Virus record (IMG/VR): IMGVR_UViG_3300005918_000033
Coordinates: 1 to 47,967 of that record
Length of the DNA: 47,967 nucleotides
Source of the DNA: a virus
Strand: one strand, 5' to 3'
Shown here: one piece after another, positions 46,748 to 47,967 of the stretch
Position numbering within the stretch: position 1 is the first letter of the stretch
How the letters are laid out: each line of letters starts with the position of its first letter
The notes under the pieces: model-generated
The model's input: the letters and a program-made list of their open reading frames with translations, nothing else
Databases searched by the model: none
What the model was told of the DNA's origin: nothing
Program-made: the position numbers and the translations under genes

Positions 46748-47452
46748 TTATCCTATGTTTATGTTATAACTACCTCTAGACCCTGCAGGCACAATAATAC
46801 TTACAGGTTCTACGTAGTTTGCTGAATTTCTTGTTATAAGCCTATTATACGAACTATTTGCTATAGCTACAACACTTGCAGGAATTGTCTTTCCAAACTC
46901 CGGAGCAATTCGTACAGCCAAGTTATAAATAATAGGTTCCTCATATATTACTGGCATGCTGAGTGTATCAGCTACAGTCTCAAACGAGCTAGTTTCTGTA
47001 AAGGGTTTCAAACTCTCCAAAACCAAAGACTCAGCAGCCGACGGAACCGGGTAGACATAGACAATAATTAACGGATAGGTGTAACTCAAATAACAACTAT
47101 GCGGTCTTCCGCTGGTAGTTTTAGATGATATTTTTCTATACTTCCCCTCAGAAATAATATCTACTGCATGAGTAATATCTGAGCTATCAAGAACAGCTGC
47201 ACCTATCAACTGGTTAGGTCGCAAAGAATCTATATCCCCGCCGTCACCCCAGGTATACGCCCCTGTTGCAGCAACTAACGCATGCGTCTCGTACACAGAA
47301 GAAAAGACATTAATCTTCTCAGCTGACCAAGACCTTAACATCGACTGCAAAGCAGATAAACAATCTTCTTGTTCTTCTGGTTCAAGATTCTCTCCGCTTG
47401 CTTTAACACCAAGCTTTCTTGCCGAAGCATTTATTACTTCTGAGACTAACAT
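46748..47452 (-). CDS. P22 gp4-like tail accessory factor / head completion protein
   Basis: 234 residues. VSEVINASARKLGVKASGENLEPEEQEDCLSALQSMLRSW is the typical N-terminal helical region of gp4-like proteins, which join portal and tail hub. IIVYVYPVP and EEPIIYNLAVRIAPEFGK are also family-like. In P22 gp4 also has muramidase activity; no active site can be confirmed here. It overlaps the upstream 121-residue gene by 1 base. Confidence 0.8.
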   Translation of the reverse strand: MLVSEVINASARKLGVKASGENLEPEEQEDCLSALQSMLRSWSAEKINVFSSVYETHALVAATGAYTWGDGGDIDSLRPNQLIGAAVLDSSDITHAVDIISEGKYRKISSKTTSGRPHSCYLSYTYPLIIVYVYPVPSAAESLVLESLKPFTETSSFETVADTLSMPVIYEEPIIYNLAVRIAPEFGKTIPASVVAIANSSYNRLITRNSANYVEPVSIIVPAGSRGSYNINIG

Positions 47453-47817
47453 TATTTTTCACCCTTTTTTGTTTTCTTGTCAGAAAGGTCAGATTTTGAC
47501 TTTTTGTCTGAAAGCAATGATCCAAAGACAGGTTTTTCTTTTTCTTCCAGCTCTTTCTCCCTCTTATCTAAAGCCTTCTCTCTTTCATCCAAAAGTTCTT
47601 CCCTAGTTTTCTCTTTTCCTTTAAAGCCAGCTGGTGATTCAACCCATCCAAGCTTAAATGCTTTTTCCTGCTCTGACTTAGTTTGAAATACTTCTCCAGT
47701 ACGATTATCATTATGGTAAAGCCTTTTTGGCCAACCAAATTCAGGATCTATTACTTTAGCCTGCTTTACCTTTTCTACTTTAACACCTGATCTAAGTAAC
47801 CTGTTATTACTAGGCAT
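47452..47817 (-). CDS. Coiled-coil protein between coat-like and gp4-like genes, 121 aa
   Basis: Start ATG at 47817 after AAGGAG (the longer frame starts within the hairpin). The N-terminal half includes DPEFGWPKRLYHND. Residues ~68-100 are a Glu/Lys coiled coil (REELLDEREKALDKREKELE). The C-terminal SDKKSKSDLSDKKTKKG contains the palindromic element. Possibly a head-completion or structural adaptor. Not recognised. Confidence 0.6.
   Translation of the reverse strand: MPSNNRLLRSGVKVEKVKQAKVIDPEFGWPKRLYHNDNRTGEVFQTKSEQEKAFKLGWVESPAGFKGKEKTREELLDEREKALDKREKELEEKEKPVFGSLLSDKKSKSDLSDKKTKKGEK
47481..47510 (+). repeat. Dispersed palindromic element inside the coiled-coil gene
   Basis: On the plus strand CAGAAAG-GTCAGATTTTGAC-TTTTTGTCTG (core 47488-47500), antisense to the gene. 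It encodes part of its Lys/Ser/Asp C-terminus. Confidence 0.65.
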
Positions 47818-47835
47818 CTTTTTTCTCCTTAAAAG

Positions 47836-47858
47836 CGGGTGGTACAAGGCGCCACCCG
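47836..47858 (-). terminator. Hairpin after the structural gene, terminator or attenuator
   Basis: Perfect 7-bp stem (47858-47852 with 47842-47836 on the minus strand, CGGGTGG/CCACCCG) followed by CTTTTAA. The short U-run suggests partial termination that lowers expression of downstream tail genes relative to the upstream structural gene. Confidence 0.5.
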
Positions 47859-47880
47859 AACGCAGTAATATTAATATTTC

Positions 47881-47967
47881 TTACGCAGCATTTACAGCAA
47901 TACAAGAAGTAGCTGCTGTTGATACTGCACCACTAACCATAACACCAGCATTATCAGTAGATTGAGC
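47881..47967 (-). CDS. C-terminal end of a structural gene (possibly major coat protein), partial
   Basis: On the minus strand the frame reads 28 residues (AQSTDNAGVMVSGAVSTAAT... ending AVNAA) then TAA at 47883-47881. The Ala/Ser/Thr/Val-rich, uncharged end fits a capsid or decoration protein. The downstream hairpin and gp4/gp10 order suggest an abundant head protein. Most of the gene lies beyond the right edge, so the identity is inferred. Confidence 0.5.
   Translation of the reverse strand, partial: AQSTDNAGVMVSGAVSTAATSCIAVNAA

Noticed and set aside
5641-47510. Palindromic element as an ordinary rho-independent terminator
   Set aside because: The stems are AT-rich, several copies sit inside genes and others face against transcription, so termination does not explain the set.

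Overview
The window is almost certainly part of a tailed double-stranded DNA phage (or prophage) with P22-like, short-tailed virion logic. The signs are a P22 gp4-like tail accessory factor, a gp10-like packaged-DNA stabilization protein, a gp7-like DNA-transfer protein, further ejection-type proteins and a tail protein with a P22-tailspike-type head-binding N-terminus. Very small, tightly packed genes with strong GGAG-type ribosome binding sites point to a bacterial host. Export signals on several products suggest a membrane-bound, perhaps Gram-negative, host, but the sequence does not identify it. Most of the window is AT-rich. The cassette at about 1080-4680 is clearly richer in GC and was probably acquired.

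Layout. (1) 1-6624, minus strand: two small proteins, an HTH protein that may be a small terminase, an HNH protein, then fibre or decoration-like structural proteins and three proteins with export signals, running off the left edge. (2) 6625-7832: a 1.2 kb control region with a minus-strand promoter, palindrome arrays, repeats and a plus-strand promoter with a hairpin-rich leader. (3) 7833-31399, plus strand: about 55 early and replication genes. They include an ATP-dependent DNA ligase, a Cas4/RecB-like four-cysteine nuclease, a Sak4-like ATPase, an SSB-like protein, a ParB-DNA methyltransferase fusion, a Lar-like zinc ribbon, an HExxH protein, an HNH-AP2 homing endonuclease, a UDG-family A DNA polymerase fusion and a DUF3987-like helicase/primase, with many Cys-rich or membrane miniproteins between them. 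A tRNA-Leu-like RNA with an abnormal body lies at 21552-21674. (4) 31401-47967, minus strand: the virion operon, read from right to left: end of a structural (possibly coat) gene, a coiled-coil protein, gp4-like, gp10-like, fibre, radical SAM enzyme, GNAT acetyltransferase, gp7-like, ejection-type protein, a 2634-residue polyvalent protein, tail fibre and a small distal protein.

How it fits together: ligase, nuclease, Sak4-like ATPase, SSB, polymerase and the DUF3987 protein form a replication and recombination kit. The methyltransferase and Lar-like protein are probable counter-restriction functions. The polymerase's glycosylase domain may police uracil. The virion operon supplies the tail machine plus internal proteins delivered with the DNA. 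A radical SAM enzyme and an acetyltransferase, translationally coupled inside this operon, suggest modification of a virion or delivered protein. Large terminase, portal, complete capsid, lysis, integrase and repressor genes are not seen. They may lie outside the window.

The most unusual non-coding signals are a directional ~28-bp palindromic element present nine times, inside and outside genes; an interlocked pair of long inverted repeats at the 3' end of the HNH gene; a 31-nt inverted repeat enclosing the first early gene; and the aberrant tRNA-like RNA.
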